Of a stretch of 64,000 nucleotides of DNA, positions 41,614 to 50,734 are shown in pieces; the first letter of the stretch is position 1; every line of letters starts with the position of its first letter. The notes beneath the pieces were generated by a model. That model was not told where the DNA came from and searched no databases. It saw nothing but the letters and a program-made list of their open reading frames with translations. Origin of the DNA: Bacteroidaceae bacterium (GTDB taxonomy: Bacteria; Bacteroidota; Bacteroidia; Bacteroidales; Bacteroidaceae); the NCBI GenBank assembly GCA_017469925.1, contig JAFUFK010000001.1, positions 1-64,000 of the forward strand. Reading direction: 5' to 3'. A program made the translations under genes and the position numbers.

Positions 41614-43419
41614 CTATTCTTCTGCATAGACTTCCATTAGGCATCGTTTACAATCGAAGTGCAGACGGAACCGACGCCCGTCGGCCAATCGGAGGAAGAG
41701 AGGCACTGCAGGTGCCTTATGGCATAGACCCAACTCGTGCCGTATGCAGTAGCGGCAGGTCATAATAAGTGGCTGCGGGCCTGCGCTCTTGGGGTTGACC
41801 TCCATGGCCCAATCGACCCGTGTGGCCCCGTGGTCGAGGTAGAACTGGCGCGCCTCGTGGTTGGCAACGTTGGCAAGGTAGGAGAGGGACGAGGCCTGAG
41901 GCTTCGCCAGTTCAGAGTTCAAAATGCATGGTTCATGGTTATCTGCATCTTGCACATTGAACTTTGCACCTTGCCGAAGCATCGCCTCTGCACAAATCCT
42001 CCTCCACTCTGCCAGTACGCTTCCGGGGATGAACCAGTCCTGAGTCATGTCGATGTCGATGCCCATCGCCTCGTAGGGTGTGTCGCCGAGTCGCGAGAGT
42101 TGGCGCGTGATGGGTTCTGCTTGCGGACTACGTGCCAATTCGTGTGGATAGGGGAAGGTCTCTTCCGTGGCGAAACCGTCCTCGCGCGTCAAACGTAAAA
42201 GAAAACCGTCGGGCACCTCCTTCAGGAGCCAGCGGACTCCCACCTTCCTCGTGGCAGTGGGCTTCGACAGTTGTTGCTCGAAGTCGTGGTCGTAGTTGCG
42301 GTAAAGCCCCCCTCTTGTCCCTCTGGGGAGGACTGCGCCATTAGCGAGATAAATCTTGTCGCCGTCCACGCGATTGACGCGGAAGCCCTCCAGCAGGCCT
42401 TCGTCGTTCAGGTAGCACAGGCCGTCGCCATTGTGCAACCTGCTCTGTGCGTCGAGGGGTTCTCCCATGCTCTTGGGCGTATAGATATTGGCCATGTCGG
42501 GCGTACGGCCGTGAAGGAAATAGTCGGTAAACAGGCGGTTGAAGGACTTCGCGGGGTTGGGCGTGAAGGTAATGGCCTCGTGTCCCAGGCTGCTGCGCCG
42601 GTATTCGGGACGCCGACGGAGAATCTCGTCGAGCCGCTGGCGATAGTAGGCCACGACGTTCTTTACGTATGAGACGTCCTTCAGCCGGCCCTCTATCTTC
42701 AGGCTGCTCACTCCGGCATCGAGCAAGGCCTCCAGGTCGTTACTTCGGTTCATGTCGCGAAGGGATAGCAGATGGCGTTGACGTTGCAGCACCTGTCCGT
42801 CTTCGGTCACGAGGTCGAACGGCATACGGCAGAACTGGGCACATTCGCCACGATTGGCCGAGCGTCCGAAGCAATATTGGGAAGCATAGCACTGGCCGTT
42901 GTACGAGACACAGATAGCCCCATGTACGAACACCTCCAGTCGTACGTCGGGCACCATTTCGTGTATCTCCCGAATCTCTTCCAGTGTCAGTTCCCTGGCC
43001 AGTACCACCTGCTCGAAGCCCAGGTCGCGCAGCCACCTGACCTTCTCCGCCGTGCGGTTGTCCATCTGGGTGGAAGCGTGCAGCCTTAATTGTGAATTAT
43101 GAATTATGAATTGTGAATTGAGCAGTGCCATGTCCTGCACAATCAGGGCATCCACGCCAGCGTCGGCGAGCTGGCGGGCCAGCCGTCGTGCCTCGTCGAG
43201 TTCGTTGTCGTAGAGAATGGTGTTGAGGGTCACATATACCTTAACTTTATACGCGTGCGCAAAACTGACCAGTTCGGCGATGTCCTCCACCGAGTTGCCG
43301 GCAGCGGCCCGTGCACCAAACTTCGGAGCACCGACGTAGACGGCGTCCGCGCCGTGGAGGATGGCCTCCCGTCCCGTCTTCAGGTCGCGTGCAGGTGCCA
43401 GCAGCTCTATCTCCCTCAT
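41614..43419 (-). CDS. U32-family protein (YegQ/RlhA/TrhP-like)
   Basis: 601 residues from MREIELLAPARDLK at 43419. The U32 domain has ADAVYVGAPKFGARAAAGN, FVHGAICVSYNGQCYASQY and RGECAQFCRMPF, with the Cys cluster of this family; the C-terminal DUF3656-like region ends with CRYCIRHELGLC and CKRCLMEV. Members of this group are linked to tRNA or rRNA hydroxylation rather than proteolysis. An AT-rich repeat (43084..43122) encodes LLNSQFIIHNSQLRL in frame, and a second non-family stretch near 41920-41970 encodes NHEPCILNSELA. Divergent from GH43. Confidence 0.9.
   Translation of the reverse strand: MREIELLAPARDLKTGREAILHGADAVYVGAPKFGARAAAGNSVEDIAELVSFAHAYKVKVYVTLNTILYDNELDEARRLARQLADAGVDALIVQDMALLNSQFIIHNSQLRLHASTQMDNRTAEKVRWLRDLGFEQVVLARELTLEEIREIHEMVPDVRLEVFVHGAICVSYNGQCYASQYCFGRSANRGECAQFCRMPFDLVTEDGQVLQRQRHLLSLRDMNRSNDLEALLDAGVSSLKIEGRLKDVSYVKNVVAYYRQRLDEILRRRPEYRRSSLGHEAITFTPNPAKSFNRLFTDYFLHGRTPDMANIYTPKSMGEPLDAQSRLHNGDGLCYLNDEGLLEGFRVNRVDGDKIYLANGAVLPRGTRGGLYRNYDHDFEQQLSKPTATRKVGVRWLLKEVPDGFLLRLTREDGFATEETFPYPHELARSPQAEPITRQLSRLGDTPYEAMGIDIDMTQDWFIPGSVLAEWRRICAEAMLRQGAKFNVQDADNHEPCILNSELAKPQASSLSYLANVANHEARQFYLDHGATRVDWAMEVNPKSAGPQPLIMTCRYCIRHELGLCHKAPAVPLFLRLADGRRFRLHFDCKRCLMEVYAEE
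43084..43122. repeat. In-frame AT-rich heptamer tract in the U32 gene
   Basis: TAATTGTGAATTATGAATTA-type repeats in an otherwise GC-rich gene, matching the tract at 7562..7655. Encodes about 13 residues. Confidence 0.65.
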
Positions 43420-43451
43420 TGCTATTGTCTCAATGTTTTTCGATTTCGTTG

Positions 43452-43482
43452 CAAAGGTACGATTAAGCGGGCGGAAATGCAA
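43452..43482 (-). promoter_or_regulatory. U32 operon promoter
   Basis: Minus strand TTG (43480-43482), 20-nt spacer, TACCTTTG (43452-43459). Confidence 0.65.
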
Positions 43483-43488
43483 GGATTG

Positions 43489-43520
43489 TTTGCTTTTTTG
43501 CCCGTTTAGTGCTACCTTTG
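43489..43520 (+). promoter_or_regulatory. GH43 operon promoter
   Basis: TTTG (43489-43492), 20-nt spacer, TACCTTTG (43513-43520), 25 nt before the ATG at 43546. Back to back with the U32 promoter. Confidence 0.7.
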
Positions 43521-43545
43521 AGCCGAAAACAAGCAATCAAACAAT

Positions 43546-45540
43546 ATGGAAACCCGCAAACCGAAAGCACGACAAGTGCGAGAGACGCTGTGTGGCATAC
43601 TCCTCACTCTTCTCTTCTTCGCTCCCCTGACGGCGGAGGCACAGAACCCCATCATCCGCGACCAGTTTACGGCCGACCCGACGGCTCGCGTGTTCGACGG
43701 CAAGGTCTATCTTTATCCGTCGCACGACATTCTGTCCCCCGAGGAGCAGGAACGTAAGAACTGGTTCACAATGGCCGACTACCATGTGTTCTCTTCGGCC
43801 GACCTTGTCAACTGGACCGACCATGGCATCATCCTCTCGCAGGAGCGTGTGCCTTGGGGCAATCCTAAGGCCTACTCGATGTGGGCGCCCGACTGCGTCT
43901 GCAAGGATGGCAAGTATTACTTCTATTTCCCCGACGCGCCGAAGTCGGGCCGCGGTTTTGCCGTAGGCGTAGCCGTAGCCGACCGCCCCGAGGGACCCTT
44001 TACCTGTGAACCCGAGCCCATGCCCGGCGTGACGGGCATCGACCCCTGTGTGCTGCTCGACGACGACGGCTCGGCCTACATCTATTGGAGTGGCATGGGC
44101 CTTCGGGGGGCTCGCCTGAAGGAGAACATGAAGGAACTGGCCACCGAGTCGCAGGCTATGGAGGGACTGCCTGAAGGCTTCAAGGAGGGGCCCTTTGCCT
44201 TTAAGCGCGACGGGTGGTACTACCTCACCTTCCCCTGGGTGCGCAAGCAGCAGGGTGGCACCGAGACGCTGGCCTATGCCATGTCGCGTTCACCGCTCGG
44301 CCCGTGGGACTTCAAGGGCATCATCATGGCCGAACACGCCAACCGTTGCTGGACCAACCACCACTCCCTCGTACAATACCAGGGCCAGTGGTATCTCTTC
44401 TACCACCACAATGACTTCTCTCCCCGCGACGACAAACGTCGTTCGGCCCGCATCGAGCGGCTTGCCTTCAATGCCGACGGCACCATTCAGGAGGTTCGGC
44501 CCACCCTGCGTGGCGTGGGCATCAGCAAGGCCACGGAGCGCATCGACGTCGATCGCTACTCGGAGGCCGACGACGCTGTGGCGGTAAGCTATGTAGACAG
44601 CCTTAATCCCTTCCAGGGCTGGAGTGTCATGCTCCCCCGGAAGGGCTCATGGCTTCGCTATGCCGATGTCGATTTCTCGGCCGTAAAGGACGGCTATCTC
44701 GTAGTCTGCGTCCGTGCCCATGCTAATACGGAACTCCTCGTTCGCGAGCGGTCGCCTAAGGGGAAGGTCATGGCCCGGGTGCCCGTGACTGTCGTGAACG
44801 AGCGTGGTCCCTTCCGTCGCGACATGTCAGGCCAGTGGCTCACTCTGACGGCTCCCCTCGTCTTTGTGCCGCAGGGCACGGCCGACCTTGTACTTACCTG
44901 CGAAGGTGAGGGCGTGGAGGTCGATTGGCTGCAGTTCAAGAACCGCCCCGAGTACTTTGTTCCTGCGTCAGGGACCGAGGCACGGCCCGACGAGCGCGGC
45001 TTCATCCGTCGCTGGATGCTCCTGGAACCCATTCGTCAGGACGTCCGTTCCAACGTAGTCTTCACGAACACCTGGCTGCGCGAAGCCTTCGGGAAGACCT
45101 ACTTCAAGGACCAGATGACCATACGCCCAAAGGACGGCCAACGGGTCAAGGTCGGGCAGCAGACGCTTCGCTGGCACTCGCTCGACAGCCGGAACTATAA
45201 CGTCAAGCTCTTCCGCTTTGCCGAGCGATGGGGCGAGCAGACCTATGGTTCGCTCTTCTGGGGCGTCGCCCTTGTCGATAGCCCCGAGGAACTCACCAAT
45301 GTCCGACTGGCTGCTGGCTCCAATGGAGCCTCCATGTGGTGGCTCAACGGCGAGGAGGTGCTCCTACTCGAGGGCGACCGCCGCATGGTGGAGGACGATG
45401 GCATGTCGGGGCGCCTGACGCTCAGGCAGGGACAGAACGTCCTGCGCTTCGCCCTTATCAACGGCCCGGGCCTGAGCGACTGCTGTGTCCGCTTCCTCGA
45501 CGAGAAAGGCAATCCGATTACTAACATAACCATCCGATAA
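43546..45540 (+). CDS. Secreted GH43 arabinofuranosidase/xylosidase with CBM6-like domain
   Basis: 664 residues. Signal segment (about 12-33), then a five-bladed GH43 domain: DPTARVFDGKVYLYPSHD with the base Asp, GIDPCVLLDDDGSAYIYWSG with the pKa-modulating Asp, and FKEGPFAFKRDGWYYLTF with the acid Glu. A CBM6-like region follows (about 340-470), then a C-terminal beta domain of about 180 residues without a clear family (NTWLREAFGKTYFKDQMTI). Probably trims arabinose or xylose side chains. It overlaps no gene but is 3 nt from the next GH43 gene. Confidence 0.92.
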   Translation: METRKPKARQVRETLCGILLTLLFFAPLTAEAQNPIIRDQFTADPTARVFDGKVYLYPSHDILSPEEQERKNWFTMADYHVFSSADLVNWTDHGIILSQERVPWGNPKAYSMWAPDCVCKDGKYYFYFPDAPKSGRGFAVGVAVADRPEGPFTCEPEPMPGVTGIDPCVLLDDDGSAYIYWSGMGLRGARLKENMKELATESQAMEGLPEGFKEGPFAFKRDGWYYLTFPWVRKQQGGTETLAYAMSRSPLGPWDFKGIIMAEHANRCWTNHHSLVQYQGQWYLFYHHNDFSPRDDKRRSARIERLAFNADGTIQEVRPTLRGVGISKATERIDVDRYSEADDAVAVSYVDSLNPFQGWSVMLPRKGSWLRYADVDFSAVKDGYLVVCVRAHANTELLVRERSPKGKVMARVPVTVVNERGPFRRDMSGQWLTLTAPLVFVPQGTADLVLTCEGEGVEVDWLQFKNRPEYFVPASGTEARPDERGFIRRWMLLEPIRQDVRSNVVFTNTWLREAFGKTYFKDQMTIRPKDGQRVKVGQQTLRWHSLDSRNYNVKLFRFAERWGEQTYGSLFWGVALVDSPEELTNVRLAAGSNGASMWWLNGEEVLLLEGDRRMVEDDGMSGRLTLRQGQNVLRFALINGPGLSDCCVRFLDEKGNPITNITIR

Positions 45541-45543
45541 GAT

Positions 45544-46992
45544 ATGAAAAGGCTTTTTGCGATGCTGTTCACCGCTCAGCTCTCACTGCTCACCTCCATG
45601 GCTCAGGTGGGCCAACCCTACATCCACGACCCCTCGACCATTGCCGAGTGCGATGGCCGCTACTACACCTTCGGAACGGGTGGGGGAGGACTCATCTCCG
45701 AAGACGGTTGGACGTGGCATGGCGGCGCCGAGCGCCCGGGCGGCGGTGCGGCTCCCGACGTGCTGAAGATTGGCGACCGCTACCTGGTCGTCTATGGTGC
45801 CACGGGCGGTGGTCTCGGCGGTGGCCATAATGGCCGCATCCTGACGATGTGGAACCGTACGCTCGACCCCAAGTCGCCCGACTTCCATTTCACCCGTCCC
45901 ATAGAGGTTTGCTCCAGCGACGGCATGGAGGACCAGGACGCCATTGACCCCGGTCTCCTGCTCGACCCCACGACGGACCGCCTGTGGGTAAGCTACGGGA
46001 CCTACTTCGGCACCATCCGGCTCATCGAGCTCGATCCAACGACGGGCGAGCGCATGAAGGGGAACAAGGAGCGCGACATCGCCATCGACTGCGAGGCCAC
46101 CGACCTCCTGTATCGCGACGGCTGGTACTACCTGCTGGGCACGCACGGCACCTGTTGCGACGGGGTGAACTCGACGTACAACATCGTCGTAGGCCGCTCG
46201 CGCTCGGTCGAGGGGCCTTATCTCGACAACGTAGGGCGTGACATGTTCCACGGCGGCGGTCGCATGGTCGTTGCTGCCGGCGACCGCAAGACGGGTCCGG
46301 GGCACTTCGGCCGTACCGTCATCGACGAGGGCGTGGAGGTGATGTCGTGCCACTTCGAGGCCGACCTCGACCGCAGCGGCCGTTCCGTGCTTGGGTTGCT
46401 GCCGTTGCTGTGGCGGAACGGTTGGCCTGTGGCGGGCGAAGCCGTCAAGGCCGGCACCTACGAGATACAGTCCGAGCGTCGTGGCTATAGTCTGGAACTG
46501 GCCGTTGACTTCATCCGCATGGAGCAGGAGCGCGAACGCTTCTGGGACATGGACCTCACGAAACCGCTCAAGGCCCTGCCGGAGCAGCGCCTCGAGGACG
46601 TCGTCGCCACGTGGCCCGAAGGCAATATCCCCCTCCGCTGCGGCGACTACATGTTCCGTCCCCACCAGCATTGGACGCTCACGCCCGTGCCCGAAGCCGG
46701 TGGCACCCTCTGCGGGCCGCTCTTCACCATACAGATTGCCGGCACACGGCGTGCCCTGACGGCTACGGCCAGTCTCGAGCTCACGACCTGCGACTTCCAG
46801 GGTCGGGACGGCCAGTATTGGCGCATCGAGCAACTCACCGACGGTACCTACCGCATCCTTCCCCACACCATTCCCGGCCAGAGCGGTCGCAACACGCGCT
46901 ACTGCCTATACTCCGCCGGTGACAGCACGCCCACCCTGGCCGAGTACGACTTCCACTCCGACAACTCGAAGTGGAATCTCCGGCGGCAGTAG
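45544..46992 (+). CDS. Secreted GH43 enzyme, arabinanase-like, with C-terminal ricin-like region
   Basis: 482 residues with a signal peptide (about 1-20). The GH43 core shows YIHDPSTIAECDGRYYTFGT (base Asp), AIDPGLLLDPTTDRLWVSYG (second Asp) and CEATDLLYRDGWYYLLGTHG (acid Glu), the pattern of endo-1,5-alpha-L-arabinanases. The last 120 residues (FTIQIAGTRRALTATASLEL, QYWRIEQLTDGTYRI) look like a beta-trefoil carbohydrate-binding domain. It is 3 nt downstream of another GH43 gene and should be co-transcribed. Confidence 0.92.
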   Translation: MKRLFAMLFTAQLSLLTSMAQVGQPYIHDPSTIAECDGRYYTFGTGGGGLISEDGWTWHGGAERPGGGAAPDVLKIGDRYLVVYGATGGGLGGGHNGRILTMWNRTLDPKSPDFHFTRPIEVCSSDGMEDQDAIDPGLLLDPTTDRLWVSYGTYFGTIRLIELDPTTGERMKGNKERDIAIDCEATDLLYRDGWYYLLGTHGTCCDGVNSTYNIVVGRSRSVEGPYLDNVGRDMFHGGGRMVVAAGDRKTGPGHFGRTVIDEGVEVMSCHFEADLDRSGRSVLGLLPLLWRNGWPVAGEAVKAGTYEIQSERRGYSLELAVDFIRMEQERERFWDMDLTKPLKALPEQRLEDVVATWPEGNIPLRCGDYMFRPHQHWTLTPVPEAGGTLCGPLFTIQIAGTRRALTATASLELTTCDFQGRDGQYWRIEQLTDGTYRILPHTIPGQSGRNTRYCLYSAGDSTPTLAEYDFHSDNSKWNLRRQ

Positions 46993-47028
46993 GGGCATGT
47001 TTTTATCTAATATCAATCCCCCGAGACT

Positions 47029-47571
47029 GTGGAAAAGACAAGAGAATCGAAAGCCCGAAAAGTACGTGATAGGCTGAGGCTCAACCTGCCCTTGGCATTA
47101 GTTGCAGTGTTCCTCTATATCTTGCTGCATGAGTTTGGCCACGTAATTGTGCTCTGGTCGGTCGAGGCCGACATCACAGAATTCAGCATCACGGGCGCCC
47201 ATGTCAATTACATCGGAGGGCAATGGACAAACACCTCCGACCTCTGGATGCAACTCAATGGCACTTTGTTCCCCCTCATTGTTGCCTTGGGTTGCATGTT
47301 CCTGTATCGGCGTAATGTGGAGAACCGCCTCTATCGCGTAGCTTCGTTTTTCCTGTCGCTGATTCCCATTGCCTCTCTGGTGGCGTGGATTGTCATTCCC
47401 TTTATGTTCATGTGTGGCAATGCACCCGAGGGCGACGATGTGTATAAGTTTCTCTATAACTTTACTTTCGACCATCCCGCATGGTTCGTCAGCCTTGGCG
47501 CAACCATTTTGATGCTCTTCTGCATCTTTGTGGCCATTAAAAAGGGACTCTTCCGTAACTTCCTCGACTAG
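47029..47571 (+). CDS. Small polytopic membrane protein with HEFGH zinc-protease motif (M50-like)
   Basis: 180 residues with a GTG start. Four membrane spans; the first contains HEFGH (34-38), a zinc metalloprotease motif as in site-2 proteases. I see no clear NPDG motif for the third zinc ligand, so activity is uncertain. The N terminus (MEKTRESKARKVRDRLR) resembles that of the GH43 protein at 43546 (METRKPKARQVRETLC). It follows the GH43 pair by 36 nt and overlaps the convergent DUF389 gene by 4 bases. Confidence 0.75.
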   Translation: MEKTRESKARKVRDRLRLNLPLALVAVFLYILLHEFGHVIVLWSVEADITEFSITGAHVNYIGGQWTNTSDLWMQLNGTLFPLIVALGCMFLYRRNVENRLYRVASFFLSLIPIASLVAWIVIPFMFMCGNAPEGDDVYKFLYNFTFDHPAWFVSLGATILMLFCIFVAIKKGLFRNFLD

Positions 47572-48725
47572 TGTCGGTTTCCCTCTTCTTTTGCCTCTTT
47601 TGGTCGTAGACTATCTATTTCGTCCATGAGTTCCCGCAGTTGGCTCTCCAGTTCCATGATGCGGAGTTCCTGATTACGCAAGGCATGGTTCTTGTCGCTG
47701 CTCATCTGGTCGAGTCGGGCACCGAGCATGATAAGGCTATCGGTCTGCGTGCCTTGAATCACCTGTAGCCGATAGTTTCCAAGATGGTAGTCGCCCATGC
47801 GCTGGCGACGCACTTCGATGCTATCCTCAGGAATCTCCAGCCCGACGGCAACGAGACGTAAGGTGCGCGTATCGATATCAGCATCATGGCTCACTATCTG
47901 AGTGCCTGAGATATTCCATTCGTCGTGGACAAAGCTGGAGACATTGTTACGGAAAATGCTCTGACGAACGAGGCTGACCGTACCAATGGCCGCAGGAATC
48001 AAGGTGATTACGACCAATGTAATAAAATAGTGCTGGACCTTGCGGGCTCGCTCCTGCGTGAGGTGTTGGTGACGGTGGAAACGTAGCAACTTCGTGCTGA
48101 GGAAGGTGGAGAGGGTAATGAATACGGTATTGATGTAGAAGAGGTAGATGGCACCGAGGAAGTACATCCAGCGGCCCGTGGCCAGCCCGAAGCCTGCCGT
48201 GCAGAGGGGAGGCATCAGGGCGGTGGCGATGGCTACACCGGGGATGACGTTGCCCTTGCCCCTTGTGGCCGTGGCCATGAACCCCGCCGCCCCACCGAAG
48301 AAGGCTATCAGTACGTCGTAGAGGGTGGGGGAGGTGCGTGCCAGAAGTTCTGACTGCACTTCGTTGAAGGGTGAGATGAGGAAATAGACGGTGGCCGTGA
48401 GGATACTGATGACGGTGGCCACAAGGAAATTCTTGCCCGAGGTCTTCAGGAGAGACCAGTCACCGATGCCCACGGCCAGCCCCATGCCGATGATGGGGCC
48501 CATGAGGGGCGAAATGAGCATGGCACCGATGATGACGGCAGTGGAGTTGACGTTTAGGCCCAGCGAGGCGATGAAGATGGCGAACACGAGCGTCCACAGT
48601 TGTGCGCCCCGGAACCTCACGCCGCTCGTGATGTTCTCGATGGTCTGCGCCTCGTCCTCCTTGTCCGGCAGAGGGTTGAAGTACTTCCGCAGTTCCTGTC
48701 GCAGTATGTCAAGCCAGGCTCGCAT
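47568..48725 (-). CDS. DUF389 family membrane protein
   Basis: 385 residues. The membrane domain has the family signature NSTAVIIGAMLISPLMGPII and GVAIATALMPPLCTAGFGLA, with about six spans, then a soluble domain and a C-terminal coiled coil (LRNQELRIMELESQLRELMD). DUF389 proteins are widespread with unknown function. It is transcribed toward the M50-like gene, stop to stop. Confidence 0.92.
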   Translation of the reverse strand: MRAWLDILRQELRKYFNPLPDKEDEAQTIENITSGVRFRGAQLWTLVFAIFIASLGLNVNSTAVIIGAMLISPLMGPIIGMGLAVGIGDWSLLKTSGKNFLVATVISILTATVYFLISPFNEVQSELLARTSPTLYDVLIAFFGGAAGFMATATRGKGNVIPGVAIATALMPPLCTAGFGLATGRWMYFLGAIYLFYINTVFITLSTFLSTKLLRFHRHQHLTQERARKVQHYFITLVVITLIPAAIGTVSLVRQSIFRNNVSSFVHDEWNISGTQIVSHDADIDTRTLRLVAVGLEIPEDSIEVRRQRMGDYHLGNYRLQVIQGTQTDSLIMLGARLDQMSSDKNHALRNQELRIMELESQLRELMDEIDSLRPKEAKEEGNRH

Positions 48726-48758
48726 TTCTTAATTCTTAACTCTTAACTCTCTTAATCC

Positions 48759-49676
48759 CTAACCAATCTCTTCCAGATTGTACGGCGTCTCTTGATAAAC
48801 GTAATAGTTAAGCCAGTTGGTGAAGAGCAGGGTGCCGTGGCCGCGCCAGGTGACGTTGGGGCGGCGCGTCGGGTCATTGTCTTGGTAATAATGCTGCGGC
48901 TTCTCGATGGGCAGGCCTTTCGAGAGGTCGCGTTTGAACTCTGTGTCGAGCGTCAGGGGCGAGTATTCGCTGTGGCCCGTGATGAAGAATTCGCGACCAC
49001 CCCGAGCCATGACCATGCCCACGCCACTCTCCTCGCTCTCGGCAATCAGCATGAGTTCGGGCCGACGGAGGATATCCTCACGGCGCAGTTCCGTGTGTCG
49101 GCTGTGTGGCATGTTGAACTGGTCGTCGAATCCTCGGAAGATGGGCAGCGTCGGGTCGAGTATCTGCTGCGGGAAGATTCCGAACATCTTCTTCGGCAGC
49201 GCATATTTGGGTATGCCGTAGTGGTGGTAGAGACCAGCCTGTGCCGCCCAGCAGATGTATAGCGTACTGGTGACGTTCGTGCGGCTCCAGTCGAAGATTT
49301 CCTGCATCTCGTCCCAGTAGTTCACGTCCTCATAGTCGAGGTGTTCCAGCGGGGCACCCGTGATGATGAAGCCGTCGAACTTCTCATGCCGCATGACCTC
49401 GAAATCGCGGTAGAAGGCCCTCATGTGTTCCACGGGGGTGTTCTTGCTCGTGTGCGCCTTCACCTTCATCAGGTGAATCTCCAACTGCAACGGCGAGTTG
49501 GAGAGGATGCGCACGAGGTCGGTCTCAGTCGTTATCTTCAGCGGCATCAAGTTCAGTATGGCGATGCGCAGCGGACGTATGTCCTGGTGCCGCGCCCGCT
49601 CCGAGCCCATGACGAAGATGTTCTCCGCCTTCAGCAGTTCAATGGCCGGCAGTCTGTCAGGTAGGGTTAGTGGCAT
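48759..49676 (-). CDS. metA: Homoserine O-acyltransferase, MetA-type (predicted acetyl-CoA user)
   Basis: 305 residues from MPLTLPDRLP. Catalytic Cys142 (YICWAAQAG), His235 and Glu237 (HSEYS) align exactly with E. coli MetA numbering. Residue 111 is Glu (GAPLE); in this family Glu111 goes with acetyl-CoA and Gly111 with succinyl-CoA, so this is probably a homoserine O-acetyltransferase in methionine synthesis. The start was set by family length. There is no obvious promoter in the 7 nt between the YhcG stop and this ATG, so metA is read through the nuclease genes or from a site inside them. The first 48 bases are duplicated at 50837..50884. Confidence 0.95.
   Translation of the reverse strand: MPLTLPDRLPAIELLKAENIFVMGSERARHQDIRPLRIAILNLMPLKITTETDLVRILSNSPLQLEIHLMKVKAHTSKNTPVEHMRAFYRDFEVMRHEKFDGFIITGAPLEHLDYEDVNYWDEMQEIFDWSRTNVTSTLYICWAAQAGLYHHYGIPKYALPKKMFGIFPQQILDPTLPIFRGFDDQFNMPHSRHTELRREDILRRPELMLIAESEESGVGMVMARGGREFFITGHSEYSPLTLDTEFKRDLSKGLPIEKPQHYYQDNDPTRRPNVTWRGHGTLLFTNWLNYYVYQETPYNLEEIG
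49629..49676 (-). repeat. metA 5'-end direct repeat, functional copy
   Basis: First 48 nt of metA. Matches 50837..50884 at 43 of 48 positions in the same orientation, 1208 bp apart. The YhcG gene lies between the copies. Confidence 0.9.
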
Positions 49677-49683
49677 AATAAAA

Positions 49684-50700
49684 TTATATTGATTCCAACA
49701 TTTGCTTGAATTCTTCTTCGGTGGGCAGATATAACTTGTATCTTGATGCGAATATCTGCTTGCCTTCACTCAATACAGAGTATTTCACGATGGCTTCACT
49801 CTTCTGTGAGCAGAGGATGATGCCAAGTGTTGGATTGTCATCTTTATTTCTGTAGAGCGCATCGAACATGCGGATATAACTGTCCATTTGTCCTACGTCT
49901 TCATGGGTCAGTTTACCTAGTTTAAGGTCAATCAGCACATGGCATTTCAAGATACTATGATAGAAAACCAAATCTACATAGAAATTCTCATCGTCATACT
50001 GCATTCGTTTCTGGCGCGCCACGAAGCAGAAACCACGCCCGAGTTCCAATAAGAACTGCTGCAAGTGGTCAATAAGTGCCTGTTCAATGTCGCTCTCGTG
50101 CAGTGCAGGGTAATCCTTCAGGTCAAGGAACTCCAGCACAAACGGGTCGTGGATGAACTGAGAAGGGGCGACATCTTTTAGTTTTTCCTTTGCTTCTGCT
50201 ACCACCGACTCTTTTTCTCTGCTGGCAAGAAGACGCTCATAGTAGAGCGTGGATATCTGCCGATCCATTTGTCGTGTGCTCCAGGCGCTATTTGCTGCCT
50301 CGTCCATGTACCACAGGCGAGTCTTCTCATCCTCTATGCTAATCAGACGACGATAGTGCGACCAAGTTAATTCGTGACGCAGTGTGTCACGAATTGGGAA
50401 ACATCGGTAAAAGAGGCGCATGTAACGCAGATTACTTTCGTCAAATCCCTTTCCAAACTCATGGGATAGCCTTGCCGCCAGTTCCCTTAATATACCTTTG
50501 CCATAATCCGCCCTCGCTTCTCCGTGTTGCTCATGCTCAACTATTGTCTGACCTATCAGCCAGTAACTTTCGACCATAGCAAAATTTACGGCACTATACG
50601 CCCGTTGCCGTGCATTGGCCAAAATACTTCTGATGTCGGCATATAGATGTTCTACGCTTTGCAGAACTGGCTCTTTCTTGTCATTAGAATCTTTGTTCAT
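49684..50700 (-). CDS. YhcG/DUF1016 PD-(D/E)XK nuclease-fold protein
   Basis: 338 residues. N-terminal DUF1016 helical domain (about 15-150: RQRAYSAVNFAMVESYWLIG, GKGILRELAARLSHEFGKGF) and a C-terminal nuclease domain (about 170-330) with FYVDLVFYHSILKCHVLIDL, giving the Asp and D-x-K residues. YhcG proteins are often found next to type I restriction systems. Here it lies between two copies of the metA 5' end and next to another nuclease-like gene. Confidence 0.9.
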   Translation of the reverse strand: MNKDSNDKKEPVLQSVEHLYADIRSILANARQRAYSAVNFAMVESYWLIGQTIVEHEQHGEARADYGKGILRELAARLSHEFGKGFDESNLRYMRLFYRCFPIRDTLRHELTWSHYRRLISIEDEKTRLWYMDEAANSAWSTRQMDRQISTLYYERLLASREKESVVAEAKEKLKDVAPSQFIHDPFVLEFLDLKDYPALHESDIEQALIDHLQQFLLELGRGFCFVARQKRMQYDDENFYVDLVFYHSILKCHVLIDLKLGKLTHEDVGQMDSYIRMFDALYRNKDDNPTLGIILCSQKSEAIVKYSVLSEGKQIFASRYKLYLPTEEEFKQMLESI

Positions 50701-50734
50701 AGTCCCATTGTTATTGAGGTTGTCTGTTCAACAT

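Noticed and set aside
42302-42335. Another palindromic element in the U32 gene (CCCCCCTCTTGTCCC...GGGGAGG)
   Set aside because: Only one weak hairpin and the encoded PRGTRGGLYRN overlaps a region that may be normal for the family; not enough to call.
45583-46866. Minus-strand open frame of 427 codons
   Set aside because: Shadow of the second GH43 gene, which has a signal peptide and catalytic residues.
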